A stretch of DNA of 64,000 nucleotides from Clavelina lepadiformis (Eukaryota; Chordata; Ascidiacea; Aplousobranchia; Clavelinidae). The notes below the pieces were generated by a model. It did no database searches. It was given only the letters and a program-made list of their open reading frames with translations, and was not told where the DNA came from. A program made the translations under genes and the position numbers. The DNA lies in NCBI RefSeq assembly GCF_947623445.1, contig NC_135247.1, positions 15,812,501 to 15,876,500 of the forward strand, in the 5' to 3' direction. Below, in pieces: positions 24,761-39,714 of the stretch (its first letter is position 1; every line of letters begins with the position of its first letter).

Positions 24761-26075
24761 CACTAGAAGGACGGGGCGTGTCAATTGACGCATTTTCAAC
24801 CTAAGTGCATCTATAACTTTTAAGTGGTGCATCGCAAAACCGTATATTTCCTGACTTTTCCTACATTAGTGTTAGGTAACTAACCCATGAGTATGAAGTT
24901 TTTATTTTACCGGTAGAGATAATTAACGTGGTCACTACCTAGAAGGACGGGGTGCGTCAATTGACGCATTGTTACTTCACAGTACAAAAACCAGTTCTCG
25001 CGATAGAGAGCATTGTTTTCTTTCTGCTGATAATTACAGGTTTATCGAATTAGGTCACAGCTGCCAGCACAGAGGTGTGACAAACGTGTCGACAAACTAT
25101 GCAAGTCGACTTTTCCGCAAAACAGAGTAGTTTCGTCACAAGCGCAGCCTAATTTCGGAATTTTTGAAGTATATCGAAGCGTAAGTGAAGTGTAGTAAGA
25201 GTTTCTTAGTTAGATAAATTAGATAAATTCGTCGGCTTGGTGGTTGCTCGTGGCGTGATAGGAGGGCGCAACTTCCCTGTGAAGAGTTTGTGGGGGAGGT
25301 CGTGGGGATGTCCGATGTTTTCCCAAACCATGGCAAGAGACAGGTTTCTGGAGCTCATACGATTCCTTTGCTTCGATCTGAAGACGGAAAAGCGTAGGAA
25401 TCTATTGCATGATAAATTTGCACTCGCTTCAAAACTTTGGAACAGTTTTATATCAAACTGCCAAAAAGCATTCATTCCACAGTGGAAGATAACTGTGGAT
25501 GAGCAACTATTGCCGTGTAAGGCACGCTGCAAGTTCATCCAATATATGGCCAATAAACTAGACAAGTTTGGTCTAAAGTTCTGGCTGGCAGTTGACGTTG
25601 AAAACAAATATTTATTCACCTGTTTTCCTTACGTTGGAAAAGATGACGCAAGGAGCCCCCACGTGAGTGTGCCCACCGACGTTGTACTGAAACTCATGGC
25701 TCCGCTTTTTCAAGGAGGTTACAACGTCACTTGCGATAATTTTTTCACCTCACTTGACCTGGCATTGCGACTTGCAGAAAAGAAGTGCAGCCTCGTAGGG
25801 ACAATGCGCCAGAACAGGAGAGAAGTCCCGGAAGAGTGCAAGAAGAAAAAGGGGTTGCGTGAAACAGAAGTGTTTAGGCACGACGGCTTGTATTTTCAAT
25901 GCGATTGCTTTTGTTAATTAAAATGCACAAAGCGGACATGCGATAGAAGTAGTTTTTTCGGAGCAACAGCACAGTTTTCTCAACAAAAAACGTTAGATTT
26001 GCGCCGTTTTGACCTTTTGCGTCAATTGACGCACTCCGTCCTTCTAGGTATACGAAAATTGCCGTCCTTCTAGTG
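24761..26075 (+). mobile_element. piggyBac-family DNA transposon, internally reduced
   Basis: A 1315-bp element flanked by TTAA on both sides, the invariant piggyBac target. The outer ends are perfect 14-bp inverted repeats CACTAGAAGGACGG. A second inner pair, CTAGAAGGACGG with GTCAATTGACGCA, lies about 180 bp in on the left and 40 bp in on the right; the inner GTCAATTGAC is itself a palindrome. Inside is a partial transposase. Perfect ends suggest a fairly recent insertion into an already decaying LINE. Confidence 0.92.
25210..25917 (+). pseudogene. piggyBac transposase fragment (DDE_Tnp_1_7)
   Basis: Open frame of about 235 codons with no good ATG. It opens with DKLDKFVGLVVARGVIGGRN and SLWG, followed by MARDRFLELIRFLCFD, all typical of the PGBD transposase core. 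TVDEQLLPCK carries the first catalytic Asp and NVTCDNFFTSLDLA the second. The region with the third catalytic Asp and the C-terminal cysteine-rich domain are missing, as is the N-terminal part. Full piggyBac transposases have about 550 to 600 residues, so this cannot be active. The remaining frame is uninterrupted, which suggests internal deletion rather than slow decay. Confidence 0.88.
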
Positions 26076-26540
26076 TTAACCAAGCCATAAACACTGGTAG
26101 CTATCCGCCAGGACTTAAAATTTAGTCAAAGTGATCCTTGTGTACAAAAATGGAGCAGAAAATGATCCTATCAACCAATTAGTCTTTTAAGTCAATTAAA
26201 TAGAGTATTTGAAAAATTTCTATACAGTATAGACTTATATACTTTAGTAATAACTAATAATAACAAAATTCTACACCATCACCAATTTGGATTTCGAAAG
26301 CTTCATTTCACTGTATTAGCAGTAACAAATATCAATGAATATGCAAACCAAAAAATAGAAAATAATAAATACATGTGTATGGTGTTTCTTAACCTTAAAA
26401 AAGCTTTTGATACTGTACCTCATAGGCAATTACTTATGAAATTAAATTGCTATGGTATTTGTGACAAAGCTAACGAATTGATAAAATCATATTTGACATG
26501 TAGACAACAATATGTCAAATGTGCTGAACTATACAAGTTT
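26076..26540 (+). mobile_element. LINE remnant, continuation of reverse transcriptase
   Basis: Directly after the second TTAA the LINE frame goes on with QAINTGSYPPGLK. Further pieces read YQPISLLSQLNRVFEKFLY, HHQFGFRK and MVFLNLKKAFDTVPHRQLL. The last is RT motif A, where the usual FLDLKKAFD has Asn in place of the catalytic Asp. Stops and a frame change are present, and the copy ends near 26540 before the (Y/F)ADD motif. It belongs to the same copy as 24195-24760. Confidence 0.82.
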
Positions 26541-27659
26541 TTTTTCTATTCGTTTCCATAGTACTTTTTTGCAACAGAATCTGGGGCAACTGGCCTGGAT
26601 GACCGTGAGGTCTTTTTGATGACTCACACCAATCAATTGTGTTGAGTTGTATTGTGATACTTTAGTTTTTATTTTGAATGGTGAAATAATTTCTCTCTCT
26701 CTCTGGTAAACAAAATGGGTCAAAAACTACTTTGTAAGGTAAGTAAATCTTAAACAAGGACATGTGGTACACATTGTCACATACCGGTGCACACTTTTTG
26801 TTGCCGAATGATGCACTGCAGTATTTTAAAGTTACGCTGCCCGGTGCACAGAAAACTTACATTCCATACTTGCGTCCATGCAGGCCTAGGCTATTTAATA
26901 TGCATTTGCTGAAAATTATAGAAGAAAACTCGGGTCTAATATACAAGTGCGATAAATACGCCAAAACTGTGATGACAAAATTTGTACCACGCCAACTTTA
27001 TATGTACATACTTATAATTAATTGCTTATAACATAAAGCAAAATTGCAAAAAATGGCGCAGAATCTAACTTTCTGCGCTGGAGAATTTTGCCACATCATA
27101 CAAACTTTCCAGTACGGAAGAAAAGTAGAAACCTCACTTGACATGCTAGAGACCCCTTACAGAGCTTCCATGTATTGCAATACATGAAAAATCCCCTAAT
27201 TGTTGCTTCCTTTGTGGTATGACAAATTAAAGTTCGCTTGTGTTACTTGTGTGAATTATTACACAACAAACTCATCTGTCATAATGACCGCGTATGCTGG
27301 CGGTAATTGTTAGAATATGAGCGAGGACGATTGATAACTTGTTCTGCTTCTGCTTCGATGATATGAGTTCTCATTTCTCAAACGGCGTGACTATGCTGTT
27401 AGTTGCTTAAATTCTGTCTATGCATATTACTAAATTATAAAGTTCTCATTTTATATATTATATGTGGCACACCAGTTCAAACGAGGTAACTTATCTGACG
27501 CCATTAAGGAGAACTCAAGTCTGGTCAACAACTGCATTACAAGATTCCAAAATAAATTTCAGCATTTCGAAAAACAACTCGTGATTCGTGACGTTGTGAC
27601 GATAAGAAGATATTATACTGTGTTGTTTACGGAAACCGCTTTCATGAAACGTGACATAA
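26541..27659. other. Intergenic, no gene seen
   Basis: No supported coding region. A short (TC)n tract lies at 26692-26704. An 89-residue frame at 26762 shows no family signature. Confidence 0.4.
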
Positions 27660-28002
27660 CAATTGTGCATGCCTATATTACGTGAGTCAGTCGCAGTCAT
27701 TCAATCAATTCGTGTGTTAAGTTAATAGCTGACACATATTTGGCAGCTACATCAGCCTTGTGCTGTAGCTGCTGTGTCAATGTTTTATTTAAATGTAATC
27801 GTTCAAAGAAGCTTCAATATAATCAGAATATACAGTTGTCGAGGTGAACAATTAATTCTAAGATTAAGAAAAGCAGAACAACGACCTTGAGGCTCATTTA
27901 TCATCGAGGATAATAAACATTTCAACCGACAAACGTTGTAGTGATTTGGTCGCCCTTACAGGATAAGGTACGACATACAACCATTTCATTACAACGTAAT
28001 CG
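27660..28002. repeat. Direct repeat copy A, possible old LTR
   Basis: This stretch resembles 29972-30265 in the same orientation. The best part starts at TGTGCTG (27760) and ends at CATTTCATTACA (28002), about 240 bp. Shared blocks include GAAGCTTCAATATAA, TTCTAAGATTAAGAAAAGC and GGTCGCCCTTACAGG. Weaker similarity reaches back to about 27660. The TG...CA borders fit a long terminal repeat, but no primer-binding site or matching target duplication is clear. If it is an LTR, the element is an old fossil; family unknown. Confidence 0.5.
27731..27778. other. Hairpin-forming inverted repeat
   Basis: GCAGCTACA at 27743-27751 pairs with TGTAGCTGC at 27764-27772, with a 12-base loop. Outside them GACACA at 27731 pairs with TGTGTC at 27773-27778, with a 6-base bulge on one arm. 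It straddles the start of the best-conserved part of repeat copy A and is not kept in copy B. Confidence 0.45.
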
Positions 28003-29971
28003 TTAAGTGGGACGGGGTTGTACCCATAAAAGCGGGTGTTATTGTTTAATAGCAGCCTGCTTTTTATTCATTCATTTCCTTTTATTTTTCGTTTTCAATA
28101 TGGGGAACGAAACAATTGTGCTGACGCAGGTGGTCGCAAACATGTTAGTAGTTATTGACGATAATTTCCACATATTGAACGGGAAAAATGTGGCAAGGCG
28201 TCGAGGGCAAAAACGTGCATTAGGCTACAGACCAATCAGAAAATGCAAAAAAAGTTATTAGCGTCAGCACGGCCACCAAACCTCAATTATAAACGCATTA
28301 TTAAAACAAATTTAACGTAACAAAAAAACACGCAATTTAAACACATTTAATACAAAACAAAACTTTAGCTGATAGTTTGGCAGGACATAAGCGTTGTGTC
28401 ACCGTCAAAATGGAATCGACCTGTGTGTCTGGATGGAAGAAGAAAAAACCCACTAAAATGAACTTCATCCATGGGACCAGTTTCCCGTTCAGGTGGCCTG
28501 TTTTCGAGGTAAGCATCTTTACACAGGTCGGTTGTGAGCGAAAGTAAGAGCTAGTCAGGTACGTCACTCGTGTCCAGCCAGATGGTTTGATCAGTTTTTT
28601 TGAATATACATACATCGACAGTGATGTAAGTGCCAGGAAGAGAGGAACATATCTGATGCCCGGTTGGATCTTGGAGCAAGGGATCTGACGACCAAAATCT
28701 TGAAGCAAACGATCAAGCGATGTTTTTGCTAATAAAAGTTAAAAAAGTACAGAAAAGTGGTAAAAAATTTGTCTTTTTCTTGGTGCATCTCTTAACTTAT
28801 TCAAGTATGTGTCTGTAGAAAATTACGATTATAAGCGTGGAATGTGGATAAATTAAACATGAACCTTTTTTTTGGTAGACTTGTATCAGTTCTTTTCGTT
28901 CCCAGACTACAATGGTACAAGCTACAAAGTGTGTACCTGTATCTGCCTCAGTTGCAGATTTGTTTTAAGTACTTCAAACGGCTTAGTTTACGGGATTTTA
29001 AATTTTCAAAATTTGTTTTTGTGGGGATTCCGTTCAAACGAGATCGGGCCAATGCTTCTCGGGATTATGTAGCGCGGAAAAGGGGTCCTGTCCCAGTGTA
29101 TATTACCTATTTGTTTCACTGCTTTATGCAGGCTCAACCGTTTACACGGTAAGTTTGAAGTTGAACTTTGACTAATGATCACTTATATAGCTGCCTGATT
29201 GCCTTGGCATCAATAAGCACAAATTTTGTCATTGATTTAACTTGATTATATTAATTCTTCGGTCTCCATGTTGACCCATAATAGGGAGTTGCTACAGCAA
29301 AACAATATCCTCCATTAAACTAAGTTTATTAGAATGAATTATAGTGTGTAAACGATTATAATATTGAATGAATTATAAGTGAGCGAATGGGTTTTTCACT
29401 CAAGCACAGGAAAACACGTCACATTGCAATAAACACAAGAGCGATACAAAACGGATAGCATGAAAACTCGACAAGATATATAAGCAAGTTATTCAGTTGT
29501 CGACACATTTGGGTTAACTTATGCTTTGCAAGTAACACAATTGTCGGAGTGACAGAGTTTCAGCAAAACCCTATGCTCTTCTATTTAGTGAAGTTTGATA
29601 GCTTGTTTGCATAATAGGGAAGTGCCCTTTGACGATCACTGAAAGAGAATTAATTTTCACAGCCGCCGAGACCATTTCACAGTACAATCGAAGTAAAAGT
29701 TTTGAAAAATAAATGCAGTGAGAAATTGCTTTTCTTTTGAAGAGAAAATAGTAATCTTTTTAGAAACGTTAGCAACCAACCATGGATAAAACACTGCATT
29801 TTAGATGCGTGCAACATGTTCAAAATGATAGTAATATAGTATACATGAAGTCACAATAGACTTGTGATAAATATATCAATTAATGTAATATAAAATTGTG
29901 TACGACATAGAATTCTCGTCTATCGAATCAGCGAAGCATAACACTTTGTGACGTAATCGATTGCTTCTCTG
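28003..29971. other. Sequence between the two direct repeats
   Basis: About 2 kb with no domain I recognise. Modest open frames occur on both strands, for example 28007-28261 (+), 28337-28708 (-) and 28844-29152 (+), but none shows a capsid, protease, reverse transcriptase or transposase motif. If the repeats are LTRs, the interior is either non-coding or decayed beyond recognition. Confidence 0.35.
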
Positions 29972-30265
29972 TTACTGTGCGTGCATTACGAGTCATCACT
30001 TATCAGTCGTATGTTCAACGCCGCAACATGTCTTTGTGCTGTTGCTGTAACAATGTTCTATTTTGATTTATTCGTTCAATGAAGCTTCAATATAACCAGA
30101 ATATAAAGTTGTCGAGGTGTACAATTTATTCTAAGATTAAGAAAAGCGAAACAACGACCTGAGACTCATTCACTTCGAGGACAACAATTCAACAGACAAA
30201 ATTGTAATTGAAGTGGTCGCCCTTACAGGCTAAGGAACGATAAACAATCATTTCATTACAGACTC
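29972..30265. repeat. Direct repeat copy B, possible old LTR
   Basis: Partner of 27660-28002. It runs from TGTGCGTGCATTACG to CATTTCATTACA, and its best part begins at TGTGCTGTTGCTG near 30035. Divergence from copy A is substantial, about a quarter of positions by eye, so the pair is old if it came from one insertion. The remaining 340 bp to the tetraspanin stop at 30607 hold no gene. Confidence 0.5.
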
Positions 30266-30606
30266 ATAGGTAGTGACAACACATACAACAAAAGCTTGTT
30301 CATTGCACTTTTGTCCTCTGGTAGTTTTAATTATTGTTTTATGTACAAGTACTTTGTGAGTTAAAACCTAATCAAAAAGCAAGGTCTTACAATGGTTTTG
30401 TAAAATATACGACACACATAACACAACATTATGGAAATTTTAGTGCACATGTAAAAGTACTGCATTAATACAATGTGGTAGACAGCAAATTGAAACTTTT
30501 GTTTAGGTTAACTAAAGCACCAAAAAAGTGATAAATTATGATGAAAAAAAAAATAAAATACCAGCACCATCAAGGTCACAGTGCAAATGTTTAAAAACAA
30601 AGGCTT

Positions 30607-35668
<5,062 letters not shown>

Positions 35669-36307
35669 TATTAGATTTAAAACAAAATAATACTTTTATG
35701 CTTATACCAATGCCATAAATCTTTCTTTAAATTCTTAACAGCTGGATGCACTGCTAAAGATAGAAAATAAAATGTACGCAGACTGTAACTTATAGAATTC
35801 ATCATTGTCCAACGACAGGGATTTTGTGCAATTATGTCCTTAAAATGTTTCATTACTTCCAAAATCTTGTTCAATATAAGCAATGCACCGTCCTTAAAAA
35901 CTAAAGATCTTACGCAATTACTGTAAAGTCAACACAAATACAAACCAAAAAAAAAACATCCAGAGGAAATAAAATAAATTGATTTGAGAAAATTTTAGAG
36001 ATAGATAAGTATATTGACAAATTAACACGTAAATGAAAAACATATAAGTTCGTCATAGGTTAATGCATTGATCAAAAATTGCTTTTGCTTAGGTATCAGC
36101 AATCTGAAACAGCTGTAGAAGGCATACATATACGGTACTATCATATAGAAAAGTTTGTTTTATATGGAAGTTAAACAACATTGTTTGTTACATATGGTAT
36201 TTGCATATAACCGGTTGGACTAATACCAGTTGCAATGATAAGGCTGTGATAAATTTACTTTACTGGTAAACGTTAACACTTAAAAGAAGACATGTGTTCT
36301 AGAGTGA

Positions 36308-38761
36308 CTATTTCCATTGATCTGCAACATAGTTAATTCCATTTTTGCATCCTGTAGTAACTTTTTCAGGCACATCGGCCATAAAATCAAGTGATTTTGA
36401 AACTCCATAATTCCACTTTTCAGACAAGTTGAGTTCAACACTTGGTACTTTTACCTAAATATACACAAAGAAATACTTTGAAGTATATCCAGGAAAATAA
36501 AGTAATGTTTTCTGTTTTCAAACGATGCTTTATTCTACAGCCTAACCTACAGAAACTGCCAAACTATGTACTATTAAGTTTAAAATTATCTACTACAAAT
36601 AAGACATGTTGAATTCAAGTAGTTAGCCAAGTAGACCTATAGGCATATTTCCATTACTTGGATTCGATGGAAAATTGCATAATACAATCAATGTAGTGCA
36701 GATATTGGCATATCTGCAACCAGAGCCAACTTAAAATCCAACTGTATGCTCAAAGAATAAGCTGCCAAGCCACAACACTTTTCATAGTCAGTACTTTTTC
36801 ATCACTACAAATATGGGGTGTTCCAAATATGTGACGCAGAAAGAAATGAATTGATAATATAATATGATGTCTAAAAAAAGCAGTCATATGTGGACAGTAA
36901 ATAGATTACAAGTAAGTTCTTAGAGAACTATATAACTATTTCAGAAAGTATATATAGTCATTGTTTTTTACAATGACTTGTAGACATAAACTTGACAAAC
37001 TATTCACATATTTAACTTTTGCAAACTACTATTTTAACTTCATTCGTCAATCATGCGTTATCAAAATATTTCTCGGTTGGGGAAAAGCACATGGTCCTAT
37101 GCCAAATCACATTTCCACAAGGCACATGTTTGCCTTTTTAAAGTCATCATAAAGCTCAAATGGAACAAAGCACAGTAGCTAGCAAAAAGTCGCTCCAATG
37201 TCTAGAGTTGTTTATCTGCATTGTATTAGAACTGTCTCTCTCTTTATACAGGCATTTACTGTCTGGTTAATCTTCATTGATATAATGCATATATTTATTG
37301 TATTGTATATTTTCAGTACTAAGTGACATCATATCTTATCACTTCCAACTCAGCCGAGTACCAATTTTAATTGCTCGGATTCGAAGAGCCAGAACTAGTT
37401 TGTCCGATCCCCAGTATTTACAAGTACTAGTATGCTAGAAAACTTCTTTCACGTTTGTTTGAAAGGTTCTACAAGTTCCAAACATGTAAAAATTAATATA
37501 CAGAGAACCCTAAAGCTAAAATGCTTTTCAACTCAAACTATGAACAACTTTTTTTGGGAAATTTTCAAAATTATGGGTTTTTGAAATTTCAAGCTTTTAT
37601 TACTGGAAATTTGGAAACAGGTTAATTCACTTTATTCCATTTCTTATAAATGAAATTTGCATTTATTATATATATAACCTTTTTCCTGTGGAGCTCAAAA
37701 TTTGTCAATCGTAAACAACTTTCAAAAACATATTAATTTCAAGTTCTGAGGTAAGACTGTATAAATTGCGCATGACAATACCTGTGTTAAATAACTTCCA
37801 CCCAAATGAGCATCCACATTTTCACCAAATTTCTGAAGACTTTTGATGCTTTGTTCACTGTTATTTCCCCAAACCCCATTGGCAGTCGTAAGGTAAATAG
37901 CGCCACCAAACAAGCCCAGCTTCGCACCAAACCTGTAAAGTTATATCAAAGGTAATGCAAATTAATTAAAGCATTAAACAGTTGAATAGTTTAATTTTAT
38001 TTTATCTGAAGGATTAAAGCAAGTGAGTGTGCATGCAGAACTACTTTATCTTCACGCCAGTTTATAATATACAAACAAAGAAAAACTGTTTATTTCAACG
38101 CGAATTTATAATAAATCTACAAAGAATTGAGGCTTCGGTGAACGCCATCACGTCAAAATTTGCATCTTTGTAGGCACATTTTCTTATTTAAAACTGCCGT
38201 ACATTCAAGTCGGCCTCAAGCATCAAATGCCTGCACCAATTATGCACTGAAGCCTCAATTCTTTGCTTATTTATTATAGATTGGCGTTAAAACGAGCAAC
38301 TTTTTTCTATTCTAAAATGGCGTAAAGATAAAAAATTTTGGTTGCACATTGATGAATCTCATGCGTGCAATTTCCACACTTGCTACTATGGCAAGTCGGC
38401 CCTGCGTGCAGGTGCCACACTTTCCACTATGGTTTTAAAGTTAACTCAGTACTTAACCTATTGGCTACAATGATGCAGAAATATAACCACAGTCAACAAA
38501 CAAAGAGAAAAAACTCAAAACGCAAATAGCTTTTCGTGTATAAAGAAGTATAAACAAGCTTGTAACTTGTAAGCCAAGCCAAGTTTAGTATGTAAGTGCA
38601 CAACCACAGGATACCTTTCTATGCTAGACCCCAGCTACTCAAATTGTGACGTCGTCTGGTTGTGCTCTTGTATACTAGACCCATCTAACCTAACATACAA
38701 CACTGCAAGTTGTAAACAGTTTGATTAAAATGACTTACTTCACTATTTTCGCTAAAGCCAT
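36308..38761 (-). CDS. mic13: MICOS complex subunit MIC13 (QIL1)
   Basis: Three exons, 38739-38761, 37782-37932 and 36308-36454, splice to 321 bases and 106 residues; human MIC13 has 118. MIC13 is a small inner-membrane protein of mitochondria that links the MIC60 and MIC10 parts of MICOS and so helps form crista junctions. Seen: a short N-terminus MALAKIVKFGAKL, a hydrophobic LGLFGGAIYLTT segment matching GGAVYL in human MIC13, SIKSLQKFGE matching AALQKAGE, and a C-terminal WNYGVSKSLDF...GINYVADQWK matching the human WN.G...GWEYVK pattern. The match is from memory but runs through the whole protein. The gene lies head to head with XRCC6, with 953 bp between start codons. The first exon carries only 23 coding bases. 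Confidence 0.88.
38025..38437. mobile_element. MITE with long inverted repeats, copy 1
   Basis: Lies just upstream of MIC13 exon 2, in its first intron. Inner arms are nearly palindromic: CAAAGAATTGAGGCTTC at about 38118 and its reverse complement at about 38250, each next to AACGC-AAT-TATAATAAAT or its complement. The right end reads TGCCACACTTTCCACTATGG, the inverse of an end shared with 39893-40497. The left end, near GTGAGTGTGCATGCAG, is worn. No coding capacity. Confidence 0.6.
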
Positions 38762-39714
38762 TTTCTCTTTCACAAACAACTTGTGGAGGCACTTGAACGC
38801 AGCTCTGTGGTAAACAATTACGCAACGACGGTTAATTAAGTTTGACTTTTTCGCAGCAAGGAGTCCTCAAAACCTGGACGTCTTTTCTATTGTGATCTAA
38901 ACTCCATTTACAAATAATAAGACTCTTTTCCACAAGGTGGGGTAGGGTTATTTAATCAGAAAGTGTCCTAATTTCTAAGTTTCCAAACAAAACTAAATAC
39001 TTTAAAGATTTAAAAGCAATAAATAAACTCCAATACTAACTGCATATGTTTTATTTTTAAATAACGTATCTTAAATATCTTTATTTAAAGCACTGTTTAA
39101 AAGTTGATGATGTAATCCTAATCGAAATAAACTTCTTACTTGGGGTATTTCCCTAAAATATAAACCAAATACAGTACTAAACTCCTTTTAGCTGTAAAAC
39201 CTCTGGTAGCTTAAGCTTGAGTAGTGAAACGTTCGTTAGAAGTTAGAACGGCAAAACGTGGCAAACTGGAACAGTTTTTCAAACGAATAACTATTAAAAT
39301 AAATTTTACTTTTTTTTTTAGTTTAATGGCAAAATATTTATGGGTTAGCAATGTTCAGTGCAGTTGTTTTCATTTGAAGTGAATTTGTGTTTTTCAGTCT
39401 GTTTTTGTCAGTTAAACAGTGACGTCAAATAAATAATGCTAATACACAGTTGTACACGTTATACAGACTTAAGCAGAAATCGCACAACGGTGATGATCTG
39501 CAGATGAATATGGTATGACAAATTTTCTTTAGCAATGCCTGAATACATCATAATTAGTTAATTACTTTTAACAATTACGTTTTACTCCAGGAGCAGATAA
39601 TCTTTGTTGTGCTTGTATTAGATAATAATTCTTAATCACACGTTTTCATTTCTTCTGGTGAAAATATTTATTCGTTACGTTAGCTTTTTGTGAGTTGCTA
39701 CATTCTTTAATAAA
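38762..39714. promoter_or_regulatory. Shared MIC13 / XRCC6 intergenic region
   Basis: The two genes diverge from this 953-bp stretch, so it should hold both promoters. A perfect TGACGTCA lies at 39420-39427, about 295 bases before the XRCC6 start codon. No clear TATA box could be tied to either gene. Bidirectional control is inferred from layout alone. Confidence 0.5.

Noticed and set aside
26762-27031. 89-codon frame after the LINE
   Set aside because: No similarity to LINE or piggyBac proteins and no known domain.
28007-28261. 84-codon frame between the direct repeats, with a hydrophobic start and a basic end
   Set aside because: Could mimic a small secreted or membrane protein, but nothing supports expression or family.
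28337-28708. 123-codon minus-strand frame
   Set aside because: No domain recognised on either strand; initiator is not convincing.
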